Below are positions 49,931 through 58,215 of a stretch of DNA of 64,000 nt, piece by piece; position 1 is the stretch's first letter; each line of letters begins with the position of its first letter. Under the pieces are notes generated by a model, which made no database searches, had not been told where the DNA came from, and was given only the letters and a program-made list of their open reading frames with translations. The translations under genes were made by a program, and so were the position numbers. Source of the stretch: Streptomyces cucumeris (GTDB taxonomy: Bacteria > Actinomycetota > Actinomycetes > Streptomycetales > Streptomycetaceae); contig NZ_JANCLX010000026.1 in the NCBI RefSeq assembly GCF_024295805.1, forward strand, positions 1 to 64,000, written 5' to 3'.

Positions 49931-50871
49931 CCGTCGGCCCCCGCCCCGGCTCCCGCTCCTACGACGGCCGCCTCCGCCTCCGGTGCGGCCGCTTGGGCAC
50001 GGCGGCGGTGCCGCCGTACCAGCCGGCCACCCGCGGTGCCCGCGCCCAGGGCCCCGAGCGCCGCCGTGACCAGCAGCCACGGCGGTACGGCGGTGTAGGT
50101 GGTGGACGCCGTGTCCTGCGCTCCCCCGGCCGCGGTGACCGTCAGCCGCACCGCCACCCGGTCGGCGGCGGGCGCGTCGGGCCACCGCTCGGTGAGCCGC
50201 ACCCGGCGGCCGGGGGCCAGTTCGAGCGGCAGGGTGCGGGCGTCGCGGCGCAGCACGGCGCCGAAGAGGCCGTCGGCCCGGACGGCGAGCCGTGGGGTGA
50301 GCGCGGTGGTGCCGCGGTTGACGAGGGCGTAGCGGATGGCCGCCCCGTCGCCGTGCCGCTCCACGCGCACGTCCTCGACGGAGAGCGAGGTCATGGTGGG
50401 GCCGTTGACCCGCAGATGGGTGCGGACGGCGATCTCGCGCCCGTCCCCCGAGACCCGGACCGCTCCGGTGCGCTCACCGGGTGCCGCGTCGGCGGGGACG
50501 GTGACGGTGAGCGGGACGTCGGCGCGGGTGCGGGGCGGCACCGTCACCCGGTGCTCGGCGAGCGCGACGTGGACGCCGCCGGTGCCGCGCAGCCGTACGG
50601 TACGGGGCCGGGTGCCCTCGTTGGTGACGGCGAGCGTGTCGCGGAGGACGGCGCCGGGGCCGCCCTCCAGATAGAAGTACGCCCGGTCGCCCGCGCCCGG
50701 GGCGCGTCCGCCGCCGGGCGCGGGCGCCGCCGCCCAGCCGTGTCCCCCGGGCGCGGCGGGGGCCGCGGTGGCCACCGCCGTGGGGAAGACCGCGAGGGCC
50801 AGCAGGGGGGCGGTCAGCAGCGCGGCGGTGCGGACGCGGAGGTGGACGACGGTGTGGGTACGCGACGGCAT
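49927..50871 (-). CDS. WxL-interacting-protein-like (DUF916 type) exported protein
   Basis: 314 aa. Signal peptide (about 10-36), then two Ig-like beta domains. The first reads GDRAYFYLEGGPGAVLRDTL with AVTNEGTRPRTVRL, the pattern of the peptidoglycan-binding domain of WxL-interacting proteins. The second begins VNGPTMTSLSVEDVRVE with YALVNRGTTALTPRL. A single TM helix (about 262-285, PPWLLVTAALGALGAGTAGG) and a short basic tail end it. In Firmicutes such proteins stand beside WxL and LPXTG surface proteins. Here it is coupled to the Ig-TM protein (ATGA, 49927-49930) and follows the LPQTG protein by 48 bases. Confidence 0.75.
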   Translation of the reverse strand: MPSRTHTVVHLRVRTAALLTAPLLALAVFPTAVATAAPAAPGGHGWAAAPAPGGGRAPGAGDRAYFYLEGGPGAVLRDTLAVTNEGTRPRTVRLRGTGGVHVALAEHRVTVPPRTRADVPLTVTVPADAAPGERTGAVRVSGDGREIAVRTHLRVNGPTMTSLSVEDVRVERHGDGAAIRYALVNRGTTALTPRLAVRADGLFGAVLRRDARTLPLELAPGRRVRLTERWPDAPAADRVAVRLTVTAAGGAQDTASTTYTAVPPWLLVTAALGALGAGTAGGRLVRRHRRRAQAAAPEAEAAVVGAGAGAGADG

Positions 50872-50919
50872 CGGCGGCTCCTCGGTTGCTCGTCCTCGTG
50901 CGGCCCGGCCGGGGCCGCG

Positions 50920-51672
50920 CTAGGCGGCCCGGCCGCGGCGCCGGGAGAGCCAGAGGGCTCCGGCCACTCCGGTGAGCAGCACGGTTCCGCCGAGGGTGCC
51001 GAGGGCGAGGGCGGAGTCGGCGGGTCCGGTCTGCGGCAGCTGGGAGCCGCCCGTACCGGCCGTGTCCCCGCCGCCCGTACCGCCGCCGCTGCCGCCCGTC
51101 GTTCCGCCGGAGGAGCCGCTGCCGCCGCCTGATCCGGAGCCGCCTGCGCCCTTGACGTCCAGCGTCAGGGAGGGCCCCGGACCGTTGCCGGGGGTACAGG
51201 TGGTGGTCGTGCCCAGGGCCTTGATGGTGAGGGTGGAGGCGGTGAAGGTGACCTTGCCGCTCTTCTTCGGCGTGTAGGTGCCCGTCAGGTCACGGATCTT
51301 GATGGGGGTGTTGGCGGGGATCGCCTTGTCGTTGGCGGGCCCCGAGACCGCGACCGTGCCGGTCTCCGCGCCGCCCAGCTTGATCAGGGCGCTGGGGTGC
51401 ATCGCGCCCTTGCCGAGTTCGACCGGACTGGAGGAGACGCCCTTCTCGAAGGACATGGTGAGCTTGTAGCCGCCGCCGCTCTTCACGCTCTTGATGTCGA
51501 TGGGCGACACCGCGCTCTTGTCACCGATCGGCGTCTTGCACTTGTAGTCGACGTCGACGGTGGTGGCGTGGGCGGCCGGGGCGCCGAGGAAGACCGCGGA
51601 ACCGGCCACGGCCGCGGCGAGCGTGAGGGCGCCGCCACGGCCGACCGTACGGCGTTGGGGGTGGGACACCAC
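50920..51672 (-). CDS. LPQTG-anchored surface protein with one beta domain
   Basis: 250 aa from GTG 51672 (GAGAGGGG five bases upstream; the next GTG, 51669, is equally possible). Signal peptide about 1-36 (ALTLAAAVAGSAVFLGAPAAHA), one beta domain about 37-165 with two cysteines (CKTPIGDK and TTTCTP), a Gly/Ser-rich linker, then LPQTG (212-216), a hydrophobic helix and RRRGR tail. Clearly paralogous to domain 2 of the LAETG protein: both share CKTPIGDK, LTGTY and TLTIKALGTTTTCTP-type segments. First gene of the operon. It would be sortase-anchored to peptidoglycan; ligand unknown. Confidence 0.85.
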   Translation of the reverse strand: MVSHPQRRTVGRGGALTLAAAVAGSAVFLGAPAAHATTVDVDYKCKTPIGDKSAVSPIDIKSVKSGGGYKLTMSFEKGVSSSPVELGKGAMHPSALIKLGGAETGTVAVSGPANDKAIPANTPIKIRDLTGTYTPKKSGKVTFTASTLTIKALGTTTTCTPGNGPGPSLTLDVKGAGGSGSGGGSGSSGGTTGGSGGGTGGGDTAGTGGSQLPQTGPADSALALGTLGGTVLLTGVAGALWLSRRRGRAA

Positions 51673-52007
51673 GAGATCCCCTCTCGTCGGGCGCCGCAAC
51701 AGCAGAACTGACGGCACATCAGATCGGGCGCCGACAGTACGCCGGGGACCTTGGAGAGGGAAGACAAAGAACGCGCCGGATCGGCGCGAAGAGGGTGAAG
51801 ACCGGGTGAAGCGGATGACGCGGACGCGCCGCCGGACACGACGGACGGTGGAGTCGCGGCGCGGGCGGGCGCAGGGGGTGACCGCGGGAGGCGGCGGGCC
51901 GCGGCGGCGGGGGTGACCGCGGTGGCGGCGGCGGGGGTGACCGCGGCGGATCAGCCGGACCCGAGGGCGCAGAGCGCGCGGGGGGATTCGGGCCGGGGCC
52001 GTGCTCT
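51673..52007. other. intergenic region, surface operon promoter side
   Basis: About 335 bases upstream of the surface operon and downstream of the anti-sigma gene. GGGTGACCGCGG-type short repeats occur at 51870-51950. I found no convincing gene, hairpin terminator or promoter; open frames here are Arg/Pro-rich shadows. Confidence 0.4.
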
Positions 52008-52517
52008 TCAGGCCGGAGCGGCGAGCTCCGCCCAGACCGTCTTACCGGAGCCTTCCACGTTCCGCACCACGCCCCAGTCGAGGCACAGCCGCTGCACGAT
52101 GAACATGCCGTGGCCGCCGGGACGCCCCGCGCGGTGCGGGGTACGCGGCGCGGGCGTACCGGTGCCGAGGTCGACCACTTCGAGGCGGAGCACCTTGGCG
52201 TTGGAGCTGACGCGCAGCTCCTCCGGGCCGTCGGCGTGCAGACAGGCGTTGGTGACCAGTTCGGAGACGACGAGCAGTACGTCCTCCGCGGCCGCCCGCT
52301 GGTCCGCGGTCGCGGCCGGCAGCCAGCCCCAGTCACGCAGCGCCTCGCGCGTGAAGTCACGGGCACGCGGAACCGCTCCGCTGGCTCCGATCAGATGGAG
52401 CCTGCGGATCTGGCGGATCCGCCCGGCGGCCGGAGTACCCGGTGGGATGGCCGAAGCGGCGGGACCATCCGGGTCCGGGCCGCGGTCGCCCGGCGGGTAC
52501 GGCCGGGTGGTGCTCAT
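52008..52517 (-). CDS. prsI: anti-sigma factor kinase-like ATPase (RsbW/PrsI type)
   Basis: 169 aa. A single HATPase domain with N-box AAEDVLLVVSELVTNACLHADGP and G1-like DLGTGTP, plus GRPGGHGMFIVQRLC (G2). Proteins of this kind bind a sigma factor and phosphorylate an antagonist on Ser/Thr. The pair of genes divergent from the sigma factor, with a STAS protein between, matches the S. coelicolor sigI-arsI-prsI locus as I remember it; the symbol rests on that synteny. The disordered N-terminus (about 1-35) is Pro-rich. Confidence 0.8.
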   Translation of the reverse strand: MSTTRPYPPGDRGPDPDGPAASAIPPGTPAAGRIRQIRRLHLIGASGAVPRARDFTREALRDWGWLPAATADQRAAAEDVLLVVSELVTNACLHADGPEELRVSSNAKVLRLEVVDLGTGTPAPRTPHRAGRPGGHGMFIVQRLCLDWGVVRNVEGSGKTVWAELAAPA

Positions 52518-52699
52518 CAGCGCTTCACCTCACCGATTCACCGATTCAGGGACAAGGGTTACCTGATCTGTTCAACAGTTTCAGCCTGTCTCCTGCCCGG
52601 CCAAAGCGTGAGAACACCCACTTCTTCAACACCGCTGATGTGACGCGGGCAACGCATGACGTCGTACTCAGGACACACCGGAAACAGGAGTGACGTAGA

Positions 52700-53068
52700 T
52701 CACTCGACTAGTGCGGCGTCCAGCGAGTCATGCAGCGTGAAGACGGCTTCCGCTCCGGTGATCTCGAACACGCGCGCAACGATGGGCTGCATCCCGGCCA
52801 GGTGGACTCCGCCACCCTCGGCCTCGGCCTTGAGGCGAGCCCCCAGGAGGACGTTCAGCCCGGTCGAATCGCAGAACTCCAGCTTGGAGCAGTCCACGAC
52901 CAGCCGCGCGCGTCCGCCTTCCACGCATTTCTCCAGCGGCTCGCGCAGCACGTCGGCGGTGTGGTGATCCAACTCACCTGCCGGTGTGACGACCGCACTC
53001 GCTCCGTGGTGCCGAACCTCGACCTGAAGCCGGCCCTTGCTGGCGCTGCCGACCATCCCGCGGTCCAT
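52700..53068 (-). CDS. arsI: STAS anti-anti-sigma factor (ArsI type)
   Basis: 122 aa from ATG 53068 with AGAGG upstream. The STAS fold carries VVTPAGELDHHTADVLREPLEKCV and VVDCSKLEFCDSTGLNVLLGARL; the serine in the DSTGLN loop is the expected phosphorylation target of the anti-sigma kinase. In its unphosphorylated form it would capture the kinase and free the sigma factor. It lies between the kinase and the sigma gene and is divergent from the latter, 260 bases away. The symbol is by analogy to S. coelicolor. Confidence 0.85.
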   Translation of the reverse strand: MDRGMVGSASKGRLQVEVRHHGASAVVTPAGELDHHTADVLREPLEKCVEGGRARLVVDCSKLEFCDSTGLNVLLGARLKAEAEGGGVHLAGMQPIVARVFEITGAEAVFTLHDSLDAALVE

Positions 53069-53328
53069 GTGCGCACCTCTTCTGGCGTCTCGTTGCTTTC
53101 GATTGCGCGCATCGAACCCTACGCCTTCTACCCGGTCCTCCGGTACCCGAACATTTCGCATACTTCGGCAAATTCAACAAATATGGACAACGTGGACTTG
53201 CCACGCGATGGCCAATACGGGTAGGCGTAGTAGTGACCCGCTCGAACACGACCGGCTTTGGAGGCGCCGCTCCCCGAGCAGCACGTCATGGCACCGGCAG
53301 CCATATGCCGAGAACGACGGAGGAGACT
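53069..53328. other. divergent region between arsI and sigI
   Basis: 260 bases that must contain promoters for both genes. A GGGTAG at 53219-53224 resembles a SigB-family -10 element but has no clear GTTT -35, so it is not called as a promoter. Confidence 0.35.
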
Positions 53329-54270
53329 ATGTCACCCCAGCTCGACGAATCGCGTACCGATCCTTCCTGGAGTACCGGCGTCTCGTCGACCACCGTACCC
53401 GCGCAGTTCACCCCCGACGCGGACACCCAGGCACTCGCCGGAACCGCGTTGGATGAACTGCCGGACCTGTCCGATCTGCCGGAGATACCCCCGTATGAAA
53501 CGGTTGGTCCGGTAGATGCGAGGGCTCTCTCCAAGACCCTCTTCGAACGCCTCGAGATGCTGGACGAAGGCACCCACGAGTACGCGTACGTACGCAACAC
53601 GCTCGTCGAGCTGAACCTGGCACTGGTCAAGTTCGCCGCCTCGCGCTTCCGCTCCCGCAGCGAGCCGATGGAGGACATCGTCCAGGTCGGCACCATCGGA
53701 CTGATCAAGGCGATCGACCGCTTCGAGCCCGGACGCGGTGTCGAGTTCCCCACCTTCGCGATGCCGACCATCGTCGGCGAGATCAAGCGCTTCTTCCGGG
53801 ACACGAGCTGGTCCGTGCGCGTCCCCAGGCGGCTCCAGGAGCTGCGGCTGGACCTGGCCAAGGCCGGTGACGAGCTGGCGCAGTCGCTCGACCGCGCCCC
53901 CACCGTGGACGAGTTGGCCAAGCGCCTGGACATCAGCACCGCCGAGGTCGTCGAGGGCATGGCCGCGAGCAACGCGTACACCGCCAGCTCGCTGGACGCC
54001 CAGCCCGAGGAGGACGACACCGAGGGCACCCTGGCGGACCGGATCGGCTACGAGGACCACGGTCTCGAGGGCATCGAGTACGTGGAGTCCCTGAAGCCGC
54101 TGATCGCCGAACTGCCCCCGCGCGACCGGAAGATCCTGTCGCTGCGCTTCGTGGCCAACATGACGCAGTCGGAGATCGGTGAAGAGCTGGGCATCTCCCA
54201 GATGCATGTCTCCCGGCTGCTGTCGCGCACCCTCCGTCGGCTCCGCAAGGGACTGATGATCGAGGAGTAG
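53329..54270 (+). CDS. sigI: SigB/SigF-type alternative RNA polymerase sigma factor
   Basis: 313 aa from ATG 53329 (GGAGGA six bases upstream); an ATG at 53305 lacks a ribosome site. Region 2 includes LVKFAASRF, EDIVQVGTIGLIKAIDRFEPGRGVEFPTFAMPTIVGEIKRFFRD (-10 recognition); region 3 lies at about 165-215; region 4 has LPPRDRKILSLRFVANMTQSEIGEELGISQMHVSRLLSRTLRRL. This is the SigB/F/G stress group. The adjacent STAS and ATPase genes indicate control by partner switching. Synteny with the hut genes beside SCO3068 suggests SigI. A hairpin follows at 54286-54326. Confidence 0.9.
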   Translation: MSPQLDESRTDPSWSTGVSSTTVPAQFTPDADTQALAGTALDELPDLSDLPEIPPYETVGPVDARALSKTLFERLEMLDEGTHEYAYVRNTLVELNLALVKFAASRFRSRSEPMEDIVQVGTIGLIKAIDRFEPGRGVEFPTFAMPTIVGEIKRFFRDTSWSVRVPRRLQELRLDLAKAGDELAQSLDRAPTVDELAKRLDISTAEVVEGMAASNAYTASSLDAQPEEDDTEGTLADRIGYEDHGLEGIEYVESLKPLIAELPPRDRKILSLRFVANMTQSEIGEELGISQMHVSRLLSRTLRRLRKGLMIEE

Positions 54271-54285
54271 ACGCCGCCGCAGACG

Positions 54286-54326
54286 GATAAGGGCCCGCCC
54301 CCGCTCAGCCGGGACGGGTCCTTATT
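54286..54326. terminator. terminator between the sigma gene and hutI
   Basis: 16-base imperfect inverted repeat, GATAAGGGCCCGCCCC (54286-54301) with GGGACGGGTCCTTATT (54311-54326), two G-U pairs, 9-base loop, and an A/T-rich stem base that can act in both directions. Confidence 0.7.
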
Positions 54327-54365
54327 CGCGTCGGCGTCCGGGCCGGCGCCGGCCCGGAGGGTCCG

Positions 54366-55562
54366 TCAGACGAGGGTTCCGCCGCGCCAGACGGCCGACA
54401 CCAGCGGGACCCCGGGCCGGTAGGCGAGGTGGACATGGGACGGGGCGTCCAGCAGCGCCAGATCGGCGCGGGCGCCCGGGGTGATACGGCCGACGTCGGT
54501 ACGGCGCAGGGCGCGCGCCCCGCCCTCGGTGGCCGCCCAGACCGCCTCGTCCGGGGTCATCCCCATGTCGCGCACGGCGAGCGCGATACAGAACGGCATG
54601 GAACTGGTGAAGGACGAGCCCGGGTTGCAGTCCGGGGAGAGCGCCACGGTGACGCCCGCGTCCAGCAGCCGCCGCGCGTCCGGGTACGGCGAGCGGGTGG
54701 AGAACTCGCAGCCCGGCAGCAGGGTGGCCACCGTCTCGCTGCGCGCCAGCGCGTCGACGTCCTCGTCCGTCAGATAGGTGCAGTGGTCCGCGGAGGCGGC
54801 GCCCAGCTCCACGGCGAGCTGCACCCCGGGGCCGTACGAGAGCTGGTTGGCGTGCACCCGCGGGATCAGCCCGTGCCGCTGTCCGGCGGTGAGCACCGCC
54901 CGCGCCTGGTCGCCGTCGAACGCGCCCTTCTCGCAGAACACGTCCACCCAGCGGGCGTAGGGGGCGCACATCTCGAGCATCGGGCCGGTCACCAGGTCCA
55001 CATACGCGGCCGGGTCGTCGGCGAACTCGGGGGCGACGACATGCGCCCCCAGGAACGTCACCTCATCGGTGTGGGCGGCGGCGATGGACAGGGCACGCGC
55101 CTCGTCCTCCGACGTCAGCCCGTAGCCGGACTTGATCTCCAGGGTGGTGGTGCCCTGGCGCAGGGCCTCCATCACATAGCGGGCGACATTGGCGTTGAGC
55201 TCATTGTTGGAGGCCGCCCGGGTGGCGGCCACCGTGGTGCGGATCCCGCCCGCGCTGTACCGCCGCCCGGACATCCGGGCGTTGAACTCCTCGGTCCGGT
55301 CGCCCGCGAAGACCACATGGGAGTGGGAGTCCACGAAACCGGGGATGGCGGCGCGTCCGGCCGCGTCCACCCGGTTGTCGGTGGCGGGTACGTCGCGGGT
55401 GGCGCCGACCCAGGCGATCCGGTCGCCGTCGATGACGACGGCCGCGTCCCGGATCAGACCGAGCGGGCCCTCGCCGAGGGCGGGGTCGTTGGTGACGAGG
55501 CCGGCGATATGGGTGATGGCGGTCGTCGCGGGTGTGGCGGCCGCGTCCGTCGCGGTGGTCAT
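54366..55562 (-). CDS. hutI: imidazolonepropionase
   Basis: 398 aa from ATG 55562, with AAGGAG about 12 bases upstream; ATG 55583 is alternative. This metal-dependent amidohydrolase converts imidazolone-5-propionate to N-formimino-L-glutamate in histidine breakdown. [19 protein letters not shown] holds the metal Hx[27 protein letters not shown]-like context ([16 protein letters not shown]) and [18 protein letters not shown] match HutI. Last gene of the hut operon (hutU - amidohydrolase - hutF - hutI), followed by a terminator. Confidence 0.95.
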   Translation of the reverse strand: MTTATDAAATPATTAITHIAGLVTNDPALGEGPLGLIRDAAVVIDGDRIAWVGATRDVPATDNRVDAAGRAAIPGFVDSHSHVVFAGDRTEEFNARMSGRRYSAGGIRTTVAATRAASNNELNANVARYVMEALRQGTTTLEIKSGYGLTSEDEARALSIAAAHTDEVTFLGAHVVAPEFADDPAAYVDLVTGPMLEMCAPYARWVDVFCEKGAFDGDQARAVLTAGQRHGLIPRVHANQLSYGPGVQLAVELGAASADHCTYLTDEDVDALARSETVATLLPGCEFSTRSPYPDARRLLDAGVTVALSPDCNPGSSFTSSMPFCIALAVRDMGMTPDEAVWAATEGGARALRRTDVGRITPGARADLALLDAPSHVHLAYRPGVPLVSAVWRGGTLV

Positions 55563-55609
55563 CGTGAGGGTGTTCTCCTTCATGGGCCGCCCGGGCGGCC
55601 CGTCGTCGC

Positions 55610-56998
55610 TCAGCCGTGCAGGGCCGCGATGGACGCGGCCAGCGCCTCGGGCACCCGCGGGACGAGCTGATGGGCGCCGTCCCGTACGACATGGCGGCCG
55701 CCGACCACGGTGTGCCGGACATCGGCACTGGTCGCCGCGAACACGGCCGTCTCGGCGCCCAGCCGGGACGGCGGTCCCGCGGTGCGCACCGAGTCCAGCG
55801 CGATCGTGGTGAGGTCGGCCAGCGCCCCCACCTCGATCCGGCCCGCGTCATCGCCCCAGCCCAGCGCCGCATGGCCGTCGGCCGTCGCGGCGCGCAACAG
55901 TTGGGGCGCGGTCCAGTGGCCCCGGGCGCGGGTGTGCAGCCGCTCGTCCAGCTCCATGGCGCGGGCCTCTTCGAGGATGTCGATCACGGCGTGGCTGTCG
56001 CTGCCGAGCGACAGCGGTGAACCCGCGCGCTGGAGTTCGGCGGCCGGGCCGATGCCGTCGGCGAGGTCCCGTTCGGTGGTCGGGCACATGCACACCCCGG
56101 TGGCCGAATGGCCCAGCAGCCGGATGTCGCCCGGGGTGAGGTGGGTGGCGTGCACCGCGGTGGTGCGCGGCCCCAGCACCCCGTGGTCGGCGAGCAGCCG
56201 GGCCGGGGTGAAGCCGTGCGCCTCCACACAGGCGTCGTTCTCGGCGGTCTGCTCGGAGAGATGGACATGGAGCGGGGCGAACCGCTCCTCCGCCCAGCCC
56301 GAGACGGTGGCCAGCTGGTCGACGGGGACGGCCCGCACCGAGTGGATGGCCGCGCCGATCCTGGCGGTGCCGTTGCCCTTGAGCGCGGAGACCCGCTCGG
56401 CCCAGGCGTCGGCGCTGCCGTCGGAGAAGCGAAGCTGGTGCTGGTCAGGTTCGGCGCCGAACCCGGAGGAGAGGTAGCAGGTGTCGAGGAGGGTGATACG
56501 GATCCCGGCCTCGCCCGCCGCCGCGATCAGGGCCTGCCCCATCGCGTTGGGGTCGCCGTAGCGGGTGCCGCCGGGGGCGTGGTGCAGATAGTGGAACTCG
56601 CCCACGCAGGTGATGCCCGCCATGGCCATCTCGGCGTAGACGGCGCGGGCGAGTTCGAAGTAGCTCTCCGGGGTGAGCCGGTCGGCGACCTCGTACATCA
56701 CCTTGCGCCAGGTCCAGAAGGAGTCCGGCGCGCCCTGTCCGTGCCGGTCCGCGGCCGCCGCCCCGGACCCGGCCTGGACGTAGCCGCGCAGCGCCCGGTG
56801 GAAGGCATGGCTGTGCGCGTTGGCAAGGCCGGGGACGGTGAGGCCGCGCAGGGTGACCGAGCCCGCGGGCGGGACCGGACAGCCGGGCCGCACCGCGGTG
56901 ATCCTCCCGTCCGTCGCGGCCACGATCACCACGTCCGGCCGGACGCTTCCGCCCAGCCAGGCGTACTCCGCCCAGTAGGTCTGCGCCGTCAGTGACAC
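55610..56998 (-). CDS. hutF: formimidoylglutamate deiminase
   Basis: 462 aa from GTG 56998. It hydrolyses N-formimino-L-glutamate to N-formyl-L-glutamate plus ammonia. Amidohydrolase hallmarks are [19 protein letters not shown] (HxH), [30 protein letters not shown] and [20 protein letters not shown] (metal Asp). The start overlaps the upstream amidohydrolase by 10 bases, so the genes are coupled. With HutF present the pathway needs an N-formylglutamate hydrolase next; no HutG is nearby, but the M20 enzyme at 56989-58215 is. Confidence 0.95.
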   Translation of the reverse strand: MSLTAQTYWAEYAWLGGSVRPDVVIVAATDGRITAVRPGCPVPPAGSVTLRGLTVPGLANAHSHAFHRALRGYVQAGSGAAAADRHGQGAPDSFWTWRKVMYEVADRLTPESYFELARAVYAEMAMAGITCVGEFHYLHHAPGGTRYGDPNAMGQALIAAAGEAGIRITLLDTCYLSSGFGAEPDQHQLRFSDGSADAWAERVSALKGNGTARIGAAIHSVRAVPVDQLATVSGWAEERFAPLHVHLSEQTAENDACVEAHGFTPARLLADHGVLGPRTTAVHATHLTPGDIRLLGHSATGVCMCPTTERDLADGIGPAAELQRAGSPLSLGSDSHAVIDILEEARAMELDERLHTRARGHWTAPQLLRAATADGHAALGWGDDAGRIEVGALADLTTIALDSVRTAGPPSRLGAETAVFAATSADVRHTVVGGRHVVRDGAHQLVPRVPEALAASIAALHG

Positions 56999-58215
56999 GC
57001 CAACCCCTCCAGTACCTGCGCGAGCGCGGCCACACCGGCGAGGCAGTCATCCTCGCCCGCCGTCTCCGCGGGTGAGTGCGAGACGCCGGTGGGGTTCCTT
57101 ACAAACAGCATGGCGGTCGGAACCGACGCGGACAAAATGCCCGCGTCGTGTCCGGCGCCCGTGGGCAGTACCGGAACCCCTCCGAGCAGGCCGGACAGCC
57201 GGTCCCGCAGATCGTGGGCGAATTCCACGACCGGGGTGAAGGACTCCCGGGTGACCCGTACCTCCACCCCGTCGCGCTCTCCGCGCTCCACGGCGGCCCG
57301 CTCGACCTCCTCGACGACGGCGGCGAGGGTCTTCTCGTCCGCCGCCCGGGAGTCCAGCCAGCCGCGTACCAGCGAGGCGATCGCGTTGACCCCGTTGGGC
57401 TCCACGCTGACCTTGCCGAACGTGGCCAGGGCACCGGCCAGCCGGGCCTTCTTGCGGGCCGCGAGCACGGTGTTGGCGTAGGTGAGCATCGGGTCGCGGC
57501 GGTCCTCCAGCCGGGTGGTCCCGGCGTGGTTGGCCTCGCCGTGGAAGTCGAACCGCCAGCGGCCGTGCGGCCAGATCGCGGAGGCGACGCCCACCGCGTC
57601 TCCTGTGTCCGCCAGGGCCCGGCCCTGCTCGACATGGAGCTCGACGAAGGCGCCGATCCGGGCCAGCCGCTCGGTGTCAGGGCCGATGGCGTCCGGGTCG
57701 TACCCGGCGCGCTCCATGGCCTGCGGCAGCGAGATCCCATCGGCGTCACGCAGGGTGTGCGCCTGGTCGACGGTGAGCTGTCCGGCGGTGAGCCGGGAGC
57801 CGACGCAGGCAAGCCCGAAGCGGGCGCCCTCCTCGTCGCCGAAGTTCACGATGGCGAGCGGTTTGGCGGGCTTCGCACCGCGGGCGCGGAGTTCGTCGAG
57901 CGCGGCGAAGGAGGACACCACGCCGAGCGGGCCGTCGAAGGCGCCGCCGTCGGGCACGGAGTCCAGGTGGGAGCCGGTGACGACGGCGTCCCCGGCGGCG
58001 GGGTCACCGAACCAGGCCCACTGGTTGCCGTTGCGGTCCACCTCGTAGGTCAGACCGCGGGTCTCCGTCTGGGCCCGGAACCAGGCGCGGCAGTCGGTGT
58101 CCGCGCCGGTCCAGGCGTAGCGGCGGTAGCCCGTGGTGGTGGCGTCGCGGCCGATGGGCGCGAGGTCGCGCCACATCTCCAGGAAGGACGGGGGCCGGTG
58201 GGCGGGTGCGGTCAC
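56989..58215 (-). CDS. M20-family amidohydrolase annotated as allantoate amidohydrolase type
   Basis: 408 aa from GTG 58215; overlaps hutU by 4 bp and hutF by 10 bp. This is a metallo-amidase of the allantoate/N-carbamoyl-L-amino-acid hydrolase family: [19 protein letters not shown] (metal His/Asp), [21 protein letters not shown] (metal Glu), [12 protein letters not shown], the dimer-interface [17 protein letters not shown], and [11 protein letters not shown] with the C-terminal metal His. Position inside the hut operon, between urocanate hydratase and formimidoylglutamate deiminase, argues that it acts on N-formylglutamate rather than on allantoate. That role is inference. Confidence 0.85.
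   Translation of the reverse strand: MTAPAHRPPSFLEMWRDLAPIGRDATTTGYRRYAWTGADTDCRAWFRAQTETRGLTYEVDRNGNQWAWFGDPAAGDAVVTGSHLDSVPDGGAFDGPLGVVSSFAALDELRARGAKPAKPLAIVNFGDEEGARFGLACVGSRLTAGQLTVDQAHTLRDADGISLPQAMERAGYDPDAIGPDTERLARIGAFVELHVEQGRALADTGDAVGVASAIWPHGRWRFDFHGEANHAGTTRLEDRRDPMLTYANTVLAARKKARLAGALATFGKVSVEPNGVNAIASLVRGWLDSRAADEKTLAAVVEEVERAAVERGERDGVEVRVTRESFTPVVEFAHDLRDRLSGLLGGVPVLPTGAGHDAGILSASVPTAMLFVRNPTGVSHSPAETAGEDDCLAGVAALAQVLEGLACH

Noticed and set aside
53219-53224. SigB-type promoter in front of sigI (GGGTAG)
   Set aside because: No matching GTTT-like -35 at the expected 14-16 base distance.
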